A DNA stretch of 64,000 nucleotides from Verrucomicrobiaceae bacterium UBA1938 (GTDB taxonomy: Bacteria; Verrucomicrobiota; Verrucomicrobiia; Verrucomicrobiales; Verrucomicrobiaceae): assembly GCA_002336895.1 (NCBI GenBank), contig DDFC01000025.1:62001-126000 (forward strand). Direction: 5' to 3'. Each line of letters begins with the position of its first letter. The first letter of the stretch is position 1. The notes beneath the pieces were generated by a model. The model saw nothing but the letters and a program-made list of their open reading frames with translations, was not told the origin of the DNA and ran no database searches. Positions 55,601-63,001 of this stretch are shown here, piece after piece. The translations under genes and the position numbers were made by a program.

Positions 55601-55860
55601 CAGGCGGCCAGCAGGCGTTTTTCTTCCAGAAAGCTGGCCAGGGCAGAGGCTGTGGCAAAGCGCTCGCGCGTCATCTCGGCCGGGCTGACGGTGAGGCGGA
55701 AGTGCTCCTCGATCTGGAGGAGCAGCTGCATCATGGCCATGGAATCCAGCCCCATGGAAAACAGGTCGGTGTCAGGAGTGAGGTGCTCCTGGGGTTCGAG
55801 GATGTGTTCGGAGGTGAGCAGTGCAATGACGGCTGCGGGGCTGATGGGCGCTTCAGGCAT
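55600..55860 (-). CDS. Acyl carrier protein
   Basis: An 86-residue carrier. The phosphopantetheine site is Ser40 in FSMGLDSMAMMQ (GxDSx). A typical helical bundle is visible: ISPAAVIALLTSEHI and LLLQIEEHFRLTV. It differs from the primary fatty-acid AcpP (GADSLDTVE) and looks like carriers of specialised pathways. It overlaps the condensation-like gene by one base, so the two act together. The promoter region is shared with the divergent trpC, start codons 112 bases apart. Confidence 0.9.
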   Translation of the reverse strand: MPEAPISPAAVIALLTSEHILEPQEHLTPDTDLFSMGLDSMAMMQLLLQIEEHFRLTVSPAEMTRERFATASALASFLEEKRLLAA

Positions 55861-55972
55861 TCTAACCTAGAGAGAGCCTGCATCCTGTAGGACGTCAAGA
55901 AAGCCCTATGCCTGTATTTTGCTTTCAGGAGAAGGTTGCACATCGCCGTGCCACAGGCACCATGCGCGCCCC

Positions 55973-56767
55973 ATGAACAAGCTGGACGAAATCATCGCCC
56001 ATAAGCACACTGAACTGCAACGCCTGCTGCCGCGCGCGGAAAAGCTGCGTGCCGCCGCCACGCAGCGCAATGATGTGCGCTCCTTTTACGACGCACTGCG
56101 CGCTGATCCGACCCGCCTGAGCATCATTGCCGAGGTGAAGCGTGCATCTCCGTCCGCAGGCACCATTGCGGCCGATTTTGATCCGCTGGCGATCGCACGA
56201 GGGTATGAGAAGGCCGGCGCGAGCGCGATCTCGGTGCTGACGGACGAGAAATACTTTCAAGGGCGGCTGGAATACCTCTCGCTGATCCGCGAGCAGCTCG
56301 ACATCCCCTGCCTGCGCAAGGATTTCATCATCCATGAGGCGCAGATCTTTGAAGCTGTGGTGGCGGGGGCGGATGCCATTTTGCTGATCGTGGCGGCGCT
56401 GGACCAGCCGACGCTGGAGCATCTGCTGGAAGTGGCCCATACATTCCAGCTGGATGCGCTGGTGGAGGTGCATGATCTGCCGGAACTCGAGCGCGCGCTG
56501 GCGACCGATGCGCGCATCATCGGCGTGAACAACCGCAATCTGAAGTCCTTCACCGTGGATCTCGGAACAACAGAGGCACTGGCCGAAGAAGTGCCGGATG
56601 ACATCGTGCTGGTGGCGGAAAGCGGCATCAAGACGCCGGCGGACGCCGCGCGTCTGGCGGCTGCCGGGGCTGATTCTCTGCTGATCGGCGAAACGCTGAT
56701 GCGCAGCCAGAACATCCTGGCCGACCTGCCGCAATTCCGGGCAGCGACTGGTGAGGTGCAGGAATAG
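55973..56767 (+). CDS. trpC: Indole-3-glycerol phosphate synthase
   Basis: A 264-residue TIM-barrel enzyme in tryptophan biosynthesis that closes the indole ring. Motifs: IIAEVKRASPSAGTI (catalytic Lys), LRKDFIIHEAQIFEA, GVNNRNLKSFTVD, and VAESGIKTPADAARL. The start at 55973 (MNKLDEIIAHKHTEL) matches the usual family N-terminus, whereas the upstream in-frame 18 residues do not. Neighbours are not trp genes, so this is a scattered trp gene. Confidence 0.97.
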   Translation: MNKLDEIIAHKHTELQRLLPRAEKLRAAATQRNDVRSFYDALRADPTRLSIIAEVKRASPSAGTIAADFDPLAIARGYEKAGASAISVLTDEKYFQGRLEYLSLIREQLDIPCLRKDFIIHEAQIFEAVVAGADAILLIVAALDQPTLEHLLEVAHTFQLDALVEVHDLPELERALATDARIIGVNNRNLKSFTVDLGTTEALAEEVPDDIVLVAESGIKTPADAARLAAAGADSLLIGETLMRSQNILADLPQFRAATGEVQE

Positions 56768-56776
56768 GGCGGTGAG

Positions 56777-57694
56777 TCAGCGCCGGTCGTTCAAGTCTTT
56801 GGCGATCTGCGCGGCCAGTTCGGCGATGAGGCTTGTGAGCGTGATGAGCTCACGGCTCAGCTCCTGCCTGGGCAGAACGAGAAGCAACTCCGTGGTGGGC
56901 ACGGGGGCTGCGAGTGCAACAAAGACGCAGCCTGAGTGAGGCAGCTTGCGGCAGTGCTCGGGCATGAGGGCAACGCCTTCGCCTGCGGTGACGGCGCCTA
57001 TCATCATGGAGAGTGAGTCCACCTCGCTGACGATCTCAGGCTCGAAGCCCGCCTTGGCACAGAGGCTGCGCAAAAATTCGCGTCTTCCCGGGAAGAAAGC
57101 GTCAGAGAGGGAGATCCAGCACTCTGCTTTGAGGGCGGAAAGTTTGATGGATTTTTTCCTGGCCAGTGCATGGTCTTCCGGCAGCACTGCGGCCATTTTA
57201 TGACGTGAGAGTGTGCGGATGGCGAACAAGGCGCGGTCGCTTTCGGAGATGTTTCCGAGGATGGCTGCGTCGAGCTCATGATTGCGCAGGCGGTCCAGCT
57301 GGGCGCGTGGAGGCAGCTCGAACAGGCTGACCTGCGCCCGGGGATGTCGCTGCCGGAACTCGCGCACAGCGGGAGCCACCAGATCATCGAGAAAGGGAGG
57401 GAGAAAGCCCAGGCGCAGGGTGCGGCGCGCCCTGCCAAACTGCTCGCGCAGCTGCTGTGCGCCTGTTTCTGCATCACACACGATCTGCCGGGCCTTTGGC
57501 AGAAAGAAGCGACCGGCGTCGGTGAGATGAATGCGTTTGCGAATGCGGTCAAAGAGAGGGACTCCGAGCTCCGCCTCCAGCACGGCGATCTGACGGCTCA
57601 GCGCGGGCTGAGTGACGTGCAGGCGTTTGGCTGCGGAGGAGATGCTCAGGTCCTCGGCGGCGGCGATGAAGTAGCGAAGCTGGTGAAATTCCAT
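56777..57694 (-). CDS. LysR-family transcriptional regulator
   Basis: A 305-residue regulator. The winged helix-turn-helix is at residues about 1-60 (MEFHQLRYFIAAAEDLSISS, AAKRLHVTQPALSRQIAVLE), followed by the effector domain with typical LRLGFLPPFLDDLVAPAV. It is divergent from the pirin-led gene array, 85 bases between starts. A perfect T-N11-A operator lies 8 bases upstream of its start codon. LysR regulators usually control the divergent neighbour and themselves, so the array at 57780-64000 is the expected target. Confidence 0.92.
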   Translation of the reverse strand: MEFHQLRYFIAAAEDLSISSAAKRLHVTQPALSRQIAVLEAELGVPLFDRIRKRIHLTDAGRFFLPKARQIVCDAETGAQQLREQFGRARRTLRLGFLPPFLDDLVAPAVREFRQRHPRAQVSLFELPPRAQLDRLRNHELDAAILGNISESDRALFAIRTLSRHKMAAVLPEDHALARKKSIKLSALKAECWISLSDAFFPGRREFLRSLCAKAGFEPEIVSEVDSLSMMIGAVTAGEGVALMPEHCRKLPHSGCVFVALAAPVPTTELLLVLPRQELSRELITLTSLIAELAAQIAKDLNDRR

Positions 57695-57701
57695 GGCTGA
57701 A

Positions 57702-57722
57702 TTCATTACTTCAAAGCATGAA
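57702..57722. promoter_or_regulatory. LysR-type operator (TTCAT-N11-ATGAA)
   Basis: TTCAT at 57702-57706 and ATGAA at 57718-57722 form a perfect inverted repeat with 11 bases between, which gives the T-N11-A pattern of LysR binding sites (T57706, A57718). It lies in the 85-base gap between the LysR start (57694) and the pirin start (57780), as expected for the regulator's own site. Confidence 0.6.
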
Positions 57723-57779
57723 CTTGTAAAGCAAGCGGCATTGGAGGGCGGGGGCATCATGCGCGAAAGCATGGGCGTT

Positions 57780-58481
57780 ATGAAACTCAAACTTCGCCTC
57801 TCTGATGAACGCGGTCATGCCCAGCATGGCTGGCTGGACAGCTACCACACCTTCAGCTTTGCCGACTATTACGATCCGGCGCACATGGGCTTCCGCAGCC
57901 TGCGTGTGATCAACCAGGACGTGATCGTTGGCGGGGCTGGATTTCCCACGCACCCGCACCGGGACATGGAAATCTTCAGCTACATCCTCTACGGAGCGCT
58001 GGAGCACAAGGACAGCATGGGCAACGGACGTGTACTGAAGCCAGGCCAGATCCAGCTCATGAGCGCCGGAAGCGGTGTGACGCACAGTGAATTCAACCCT
58101 TCGAAAACGGAACCCGGCAGCCTGCTGCAGATCTGGATCCGCCCGCGACAGAGCGGCCTGAAGCCGAGCTACACGGAGTGGCATCCCAAACCGGAGCATG
58201 AGACTGCCGAAAAGGTGCTCGTGATCTCCTCAGACGGGCGTGACGGCTCCGCCACGATCCATCAGGATGCGGACATCTATCGTGTACGCCTTGGCGCTGG
58301 CAAATCGACCACGCAAGAGGTCAAGGCCGGCCGTGGCGTGTGGATCCAGCTGATCAAGGGCGTCCTGAACGTGAACGGGACCAAGCTGAACCCCGGCGAT
58401 GCGGTGAGCACCGAGGATGCCGGAACCCTGACCCTCAATGCCAGCGAGGATGCAGAAGCCTTGCTCTTCGATCTCGCCTGA
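57780..58481 (+). CDS. Pirin-family protein
   Basis: A 233-residue cupin-fold protein. The N-terminus MKLKLRLSDERGHAQHGWLD and SYHTFSFADYYDPAHMGF are highly typical. Metal ligands of the first cupin are visible in THPHRDMEIFSYIL, YGALEHKDSMGNG and GSGVTHSEFN. Some pirins cleave quercetin or act as redox sensors. ATG at 57780 was chosen because it begins the conserved domain; in-frame ATGs upstream (57693, 57771) add residues not seen in the family. It is the first gene of the array opposite LysR. Confidence 0.9.
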   Translation: MKLKLRLSDERGHAQHGWLDSYHTFSFADYYDPAHMGFRSLRVINQDVIVGGAGFPTHPHRDMEIFSYILYGALEHKDSMGNGRVLKPGQIQLMSAGSGVTHSEFNPSKTEPGSLLQIWIRPRQSGLKPSYTEWHPKPEHETAEKVLVISSDGRDGSATIHQDADIYRVRLGAGKSTTQEVKAGRGVWIQLIKGVLNVNGTKLNPGDAVSTEDAGTLTLNASEDAEALLFDLA

Positions 58482-58519
58482 TACCTCCCCAAAAAAACAA
58501 TAAACAGACTCCAAATCCT

Positions 58520-58897
58520 ATGAAACACATCCCTACCGCCGCCCGCCTGCTTCTCGGCCTTATCTTCACCGTCTTTGGCGCCAACATGTGGCTGCACTTC
58601 ATCCCGATCCCTCCGCCCCCGGAAGGTCCTGCCGCAAACTTCATGTTTGCCATCTATGGCAGCGGCTACCTGACGGTGGTGAAGGTGCTGGAAGTGACCG
58701 GCGGTCTGCTGCTGCTGAGCGGACGCTTCACCAATCTGGCCCTCACGTTGGTGGGGCCGGTGGTGGTCAACATCGCCCTGTATCACTTCTTCCTGGTCAA
58801 AGGCGGGTATGAAATGCCTGTGGTGCTGGGCGTGCTCTCGCTGGTGGCCCTGGCCGGACGCAAAGACTACCTCGGCGCCCTCTTTGCCGCCAAATAA
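58520..58897 (+). CDS. DoxX-like small membrane protein
   Basis: A 125-residue protein with about four membrane segments (HIPTAARLLLGLIFTVFGAN, VVKVLEVTGGLLLLSG, LALTLVGPVVVNIALYHFFL, VVLGVLSLVALAG). The first segment RLLLGLIFTVFGANMWLHF resembles the DoxX/DoxD-like family. Family members have been tied to sulfur and thiol redox. It lies 38 bases after pirin, likely the same transcript. Function is not established. Confidence 0.75.
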   Translation: MKHIPTAARLLLGLIFTVFGANMWLHFIPIPPPPEGPAANFMFAIYGSGYLTVVKVLEVTGGLLLLSGRFTNLALTLVGPVVVNIALYHFFLVKGGYEMPVVLGVLSLVALAGRKDYLGALFAAK

Positions 58898-58982
58898 TGC
58901 ATCCTGTGGCGGGCCGGATTCGTCACTGAATCCGGTCCGCCTTGCTGATTTAACCTCTGTCTTCACAAGACCCCTCCTATAT

Positions 58983-59477
58983 ATGGACAAGCCCATTCAT
59001 CCCGCCGTGCGGATCGGCCATGTGCACCTGAAGGTGTCCGATCTCGAGAGAGCGCTGGCCTTTTACTGCGGCGTATTGGGATTTGAGCTGACTCAGCGCT
59101 ACGGCACGCAGGCGGCGTTTGTGTCTGCGGGCGGGTATCATCACCACATCGGTCTGAACACCTGGGAAAGCCGTGGTGGGAAGGCTCCGCCGCGTGGAAC
59201 CACCGGGCTGTTTCATGTGGCCATCCTGTATCCGGACCGCGCCTCGCTGGCGGATGCGCTGCGCAGGCTGATCCAGCATCGTGTGCCGCTGGATGGCGCG
59301 TCTGATCATGGCGTGAGCGAGGCCCTCTACCTGCATGATCCTGATGGCAACGGGCTGGAGCTGTATGTGGACCGTGATCCTGGCCTGTGGCCGCGTAATG
59401 CGAAGGGGGAGCTGGAGATGGTCACGGATGCGCTGGATCTCGAAGCGTTGCTTGCAGAAGCGCCCATTCAATCCTGA
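58983..59477 (+). CDS. VOC-superfamily (glyoxalase/extradiol dioxygenase) protein
   Basis: A 164-residue metal-dependent enzyme of the vicinal oxygen chelate fold. RIGHVHLKVSDLERALAFYC is the first half, with metal His in GHVHL; HHHIGLNTWESRGG, LFHVAILYP and a second half ending SEALYLHDPDGNGLELYVD supply the metal Glu (LELY). YHHHIGLNTW is characteristic of a catechol-2,3-dioxygenase-like branch. Substrate unknown, perhaps an electrophile or aromatic compound. It follows the DoxX-like gene by 85 bases and is 8 bases before the next. Confidence 0.9.
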   Translation: MDKPIHPAVRIGHVHLKVSDLERALAFYCGVLGFELTQRYGTQAAFVSAGGYHHHIGLNTWESRGGKAPPRGTTGLFHVAILYPDRASLADALRRLIQHRVPLDGASDHGVSEALYLHDPDGNGLELYVDRDPGLWPRNAKGELEMVTDALDLEALLAEAPIQS

Positions 59478-59485
59478 ATTAAACC

Positions 59486-60382
59486 ATGAAAACGATTTCC
59501 GCCGCTGAACTGAAGATACTGAAAGACGGTGCTGCGCTGATCCATGTGCTGCCGGAAGAGCATTATGCCTGCGGACACCTGCCAGGGGCGATCAATGCCT
59601 GTGTGTATGAGATGGTCTTTGTGGATCGTGTGGCTGAACTGCTTCCTGACAAGAATGCTGCGGTGATCGTCTATGGCGCTGGCGGCGGTTCTCTGGATGC
59701 GGCCACCGCTGCGGAAAAGCTGGGCAGGGCAGGGTACACGAATGTGCGTGTCTTTGAGGGCGGGCTGACCGAGTGGCGCAGCTTGGGACTGCCAACGGAT
59801 GGGGCAGGGACAGAAGCAGCCGCGATGACTCCTGATGGTGTTTTTGACGTGGATACGTCCACCAGCATCGTGCGCTGGACAGGGAGGAATCTTTTCAACC
59901 ATCATCATGGCACGATCAAGCTGGCCGGCGGCAGGATCGTAGTGGGGCGCGGAGTTTTGCAGAACGCGCGATTCACGCTCGACATGTACAGCATTGCCTG
60001 CGAGGACCTGGTGGACACGGGCTACAATGCGATGCTGATCCGCCATCTGAGAGACGACGATTTTTTTGCCGTGGACCGCTTTCCCATCGCGGAGTTTGTC
60101 TGTGAGCGTGCAGAGCCACTGGCGGCATGCACACCCGGGACACCCAATTACGTCATGCATGGCAGCATCACCCTTCGCGGTGTCACCCGGCCGCTGAGTT
60201 TTCCGGCGGTGATTGCGGCGGCGGATGCAGATCATCTGACCGGTCAGGCGCAGTTCGAGCTCGACCGGACGCAGTTCGGAAGCCACTACGGCTCCGGGCG
60301 GCTCTTTGCCTTCCTAGGAAAGCATGTCGTGAACGACCATGTGCACCTGCATCTCAAGGTGCAGGCGAAACGCAGCCACTGA
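59486..60382 (+). CDS. Degenerate rhodanese domain fused to YceI domain
   Basis: A 298-residue fusion. Residues about 1-105 are a rhodanese-like domain (YACGHLPGAINACVYE, RVFEGGLTEWRSLGLPT), but the catalytic Cys is replaced by Gly64 in VIVYGAGGGSLDA (expected VVYC). So sulfur transfer is unlikely. Residues about 118-298 are a YceI/lipocalin-like domain (FDVDTSTSIVRWTGRN, then HGSITLRGVTRPLSFP). YceI proteins bind isoprenoids. No signal peptide is visible, so it is cytoplasmic, unlike most YceI. Gene pair overlaps none; it starts 8 bases after the VOC gene. Confidence 0.85.
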   Translation: MKTISAAELKILKDGAALIHVLPEEHYACGHLPGAINACVYEMVFVDRVAELLPDKNAAVIVYGAGGGSLDAATAAEKLGRAGYTNVRVFEGGLTEWRSLGLPTDGAGTEAAAMTPDGVFDVDTSTSIVRWTGRNLFNHHHGTIKLAGGRIVVGRGVLQNARFTLDMYSIACEDLVDTGYNAMLIRHLRDDDFFAVDRFPIAEFVCERAEPLAACTPGTPNYVMHGSITLRGVTRPLSFPAVIAAADADHLTGQAQFELDRTQFGSHYGSGRLFAFLGKHVVNDHVHLHLKVQAKRSH

Positions 60383-60412
60383 AACTAATCTCCCCAAAAC
60401 AGACAACAGCAA

Positions 60413-61015
60413 ATGAACACCCTCGAAGCCATCAATACACGCCGTGCCATCAAGCATTATGACCCCGACCACCGCATGACCGAAGCGGAAATCCGCCAGC
60501 TGCTGGAGACGGCGATGCTGGCCCCGACCGCCTTCAACATCCAGAACTGGCGATTTGTCGCCGTGACCGATCCGGAAGTGCGGAAGCAGATTCGAGCTGC
60601 TGGCTGGGATCAGGCGCAGATGACCGATGCGTCGCTGCTGATTGTGCTGTGCGCCGACAAGGATGCGTGGAAAAAGGAGCCGGGACGCTACTGGAAGAAT
60701 GCGCCGCAGCCGGTGCAGGACTTTCTGGTGCCGGCCATCGGTCAGTATTACCAGGGACGTGACCAAGTGCAGCGTGACGAGTGCATGCGCTCCTGCGGAC
60801 TGGCGGGCATGACGATCATGCTGGCAGCGAAAGAAATGGGCTATGATTCCTGCCCGATGGACGGCTTTGATTTCGATGCCGTGGGCAAGATCATCAAGCT
60901 GCCGGAGGATCATGTGATCTCCTTCATGATCGCGGTGGGCAAGGGAACGCAGCCTGCCTGGCCGAGGCCGGGGCAACTGGCATTTGAAGAAGTGGTGATC
61001 CGGGATCACTTTTAA
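60413..61015 (+). CDS. Nitroreductase-family flavoprotein
   Basis: A 200-residue FMN oxidoreductase using NAD(P)H to reduce nitro or quinone compounds. Conserved: INTRRAIKHYDPDHRMTEAE, LLETAMLAPTAFNIQNWRFV and CGLAGMTIMLAAKEMGYDSC, with the FMN Arg residues in TRRAIKHYD. AVGKGTQPAWPRPG is the typical C-terminal element. It starts 30 bases after the rhodanese-YceI gene in the array. Confidence 0.95.
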   Translation: MNTLEAINTRRAIKHYDPDHRMTEAEIRQLLETAMLAPTAFNIQNWRFVAVTDPEVRKQIRAAGWDQAQMTDASLLIVLCADKDAWKKEPGRYWKNAPQPVQDFLVPAIGQYYQGRDQVQRDECMRSCGLAGMTIMLAAKEMGYDSCPMDGFDFDAVGKIIKLPEDHVISFMIAVGKGTQPAWPRPGQLAFEEVVIRDHF

Positions 61016-61021
61016 GCCAAG

Positions 61022-61450
61022 ATGAAAATCGCCATTGGTTCCGATCACGCGGGGTATCGCTACAAGCAGGCCATCCTCCAGCATCTGCTGGAGGCGGGGC
61101 ATGAGGTGGAGGATTTTGGCACGCACTCGGAGGCAGCGGTGGATTATCCGCGCTTCATCCGGCCTGTTGCGGAAGCTGTGGCTGCGGGCAATTTTGAGCG
61201 TGGAATTGTGCTGGGCGGGTCGGGCAATGGCGAGGCCATTGCCGCGAACCGTGTGCGCGGCATCCGCTGCGGGCTGTGCTGGAATGTCGAGTCCGCGCGG
61301 CTGACGCGCCTGCACAATGATGCGAATGTGCTCTCGCTGGGAGAGCGCATGATGGACGTGGGCACGGCTCTGCAGATCGTGGATGTGTTTCTCAGCACCA
61401 CTTTTGAAGGAGGGCGCCATCTGGCGAGGATTCAGCAACTGGATGAGTGA
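61022..61450 (+). CDS. rpiB: Ribose-5-phosphate isomerase B
   Basis: A 142-residue isomerase interconverting ribose-5- and ribulose-5-phosphate. Conserved: IAIGSDHAGYRYK, GIVLGGSGNGEAIAANRVRG (phosphate loop), and LHNDANVLSLGERMM. The usual Cys of the E. coli-type motif (CGTGIG) is replaced by Gly (GGSGNG), as in the mycobacterial branch where a Glu (E in GNGE) acts as the base. Starts six bases after the nitroreductase and overlaps the transporter gene by eight. Confidence 0.95.
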   Translation: MKIAIGSDHAGYRYKQAILQHLLEAGHEVEDFGTHSEAAVDYPRFIRPVAEAVAAGNFERGIVLGGSGNGEAIAANRVRGIRCGLCWNVESARLTRLHNDANVLSLGERMMDVGTALQIVDVFLSTTFEGGRHLARIQQLDE

Positions 61451-62330
61451 CGTGCCTGTGAGAAAGCCCGGATCCTCCCGCTGGACCGCCGCCATTCCGT
61501 GGCTGTTTGTGCTGCTGTGGAGCAGCGGGTTCATCGGGTCGAAGCTGGGGGTGCCGTACGCGGAGCCGTTTACTTTCCTGACGCTGCGCTACTGCATTGT
61601 GCTCATGATTTTGGTGCCGCTAGCACTCATCACACGCGCGCCGTGGCCGAAGGGGAAGGGGCAGATGGCGCATGTGGCGTTTGCGGGGCTGATGATTCAT
61701 GCGCTGTACCTGAGCGGATGTGTTTGGTCGCTGAAGCTGGGGCTGCCGGCGGGAGTGCTGAGCCTGATCGTGTCTCTGCAGCCGCTTTTTACCGCTGCGT
61801 TTGCGGGTGTGGCGCTGGGGGAGAAGGTGCTGCCAAGACAGTGGGGCGGGCTGGCACTGGGCTTTGTGGGCACGGCGCTGGTGGTGGCGCACAAGACGGG
61901 CAGCGGGCTGACGTTTGTGATGACGCTGCCGGCGATTGCCGCGCTGGTAGGTATCACGGTGGGAACGATGTGGCAGAAGAGGCACTGCCCGGCGTTTGAT
62001 CTGCGAACCAGCACGGTGGTGCAGTATGCCGCTAGCCTGCTCATCACAGCGGTGCTGGCTGTGAGCACTGAGACGATGCAGGTGCAGTGGAGCGGGCAGT
62101 TTGTGTTTGCGCTGCTGTGGGTGGCGCTGGTGCTTTCGATCGGTGCGATCAGTCTGCTCAACCATCTGATCAAAAGCGGTACGGCGGTGAACGTGGCGAG
62201 CCTTTTCTACACGGTGCCTGCGGTGACGGCGCTGATGGCCTGGGGCATCTTTGGCGAGATTTTGACCGGGCTGTCCCTGATCGGCATGGTGGTGGCGGCG
62301 CTGGGGGTGTGGCTGGCGCGCGGCAGGTGA
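61443..62330 (+). CDS. EamA-family (DMT) membrane transporter
   Basis: A 295-residue transporter with ten membrane segments in two EamA repeats. WLFVLLWSSGFIGSKLGVPY is the typical first motif; LPAGVLSLIVSLQPLFTAAF and SLFYTVPAVTALMAWGIFGE are typical of the second-half region. Family members export amino acids, metabolites or drugs; substrate is unknown. Its start (ATG 61443) overlaps the rpiB stop by eight bases, indicating tight translational coupling. It may export a detoxification product of the array. Confidence 0.9.
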   Translation: MSDVPVRKPGSSRWTAAIPWLFVLLWSSGFIGSKLGVPYAEPFTFLTLRYCIVLMILVPLALITRAPWPKGKGQMAHVAFAGLMIHALYLSGCVWSLKLGLPAGVLSLIVSLQPLFTAAFAGVALGEKVLPRQWGGLALGFVGTALVVAHKTGSGLTFVMTLPAIAALVGITVGTMWQKRHCPAFDLRTSTVVQYAASLLITAVLAVSTETMQVQWSGQFVFALLWVALVLSIGAISLLNHLIKSGTAVNVASLFYTVPAVTALMAWGIFGEILTGLSLIGMVVAALGVWLARGR

Positions 62331-62404
62331 TGACTGCATGCGAGTGGGGTGCGCGAAAACGATTGCCGCGATGGCTTGAGAGGCCATTCTGAGGCGCGTT
62401 TATC

Positions 62405-62998
62405 ATGGCCTCGGTTCTTGTTCTCTATGCCCATCCAGCACCCCACAAGTCGCGCATCAACCGCAGGCTGGCGGCAGCGGCGCGTGAAGTGGCGGGTGTG
62501 ACTTTTCGCGACCTGTATGAGCTCTATCCCGATTACATGATCGATGTGGAAGAGGAACAGCGGCTGCTGAGTGAGCACGACGTGATCGTCTTTCAGCATC
62601 CGTTTTACTGGTACAGCGCGCCGTCTCTGGTGAAGGAGTATCTGGACCTGGTGCTGACCTATGGCTGGGCCTATGGAGAAGGGGGAACTGCGCTGCAGGG
62701 CAAGAGCCTGCTGCAGGCCATCAGCGCCGGGGGATCGGCTGAGGTGTACTGCTCGCAAGGGCGGAACCGTTTTACCGTGCGGCAACTGCTGGCGCCGTTT
62801 GACCAGACGGCCTGTCTTTGCGGAATGCGATACCTGGCCCCGCACGTCATTCATGGGGCGAATCAACTGGCGGATGCCGCCAGCATCCAGCCGCTGGCGC
62901 AGAGGTATGCACGTCTGCTCAAGGCGCTGCGGGACGAAACCCTGCCGCTGGAACAGGCGGCGCAGGCAGAAAAAATCAACGATCTCATTCCTGCGTAA
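62405..62998 (+). CDS. kefF: KefF-like quinone oxidoreductase, ancillary to KefC
   Basis: A 197-residue flavodoxin-fold NAD(P)H dehydrogenase. Conserved: VLVLYAHPAPHKSRINRRL, IVFQHPFYWYSAPSLVKEYL and TYGWAYGEGGTALQGKSLL. These match KefF/NQO1-type enzymes. It lies three bases before the kefC gene, as in the E. coli kefF-kefC operon, where it is needed for full channel activity. KefFC is opened by glutathione adducts of electrophiles. Whether this organism makes glutathione cannot be seen here. Confidence 0.92.
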   Translation: MASVLVLYAHPAPHKSRINRRLAAAAREVAGVTFRDLYELYPDYMIDVEEEQRLLSEHDVIVFQHPFYWYSAPSLVKEYLDLVLTYGWAYGEGGTALQGKSLLQAISAGGSAEVYCSQGRNRFTVRQLLAPFDQTACLCGMRYLAPHVIHGANQLADAASIQPLAQRYARLLKALRDETLPLEQAAQAEKINDLIPA

Positions 62999-63001
62999 GC
63001 C

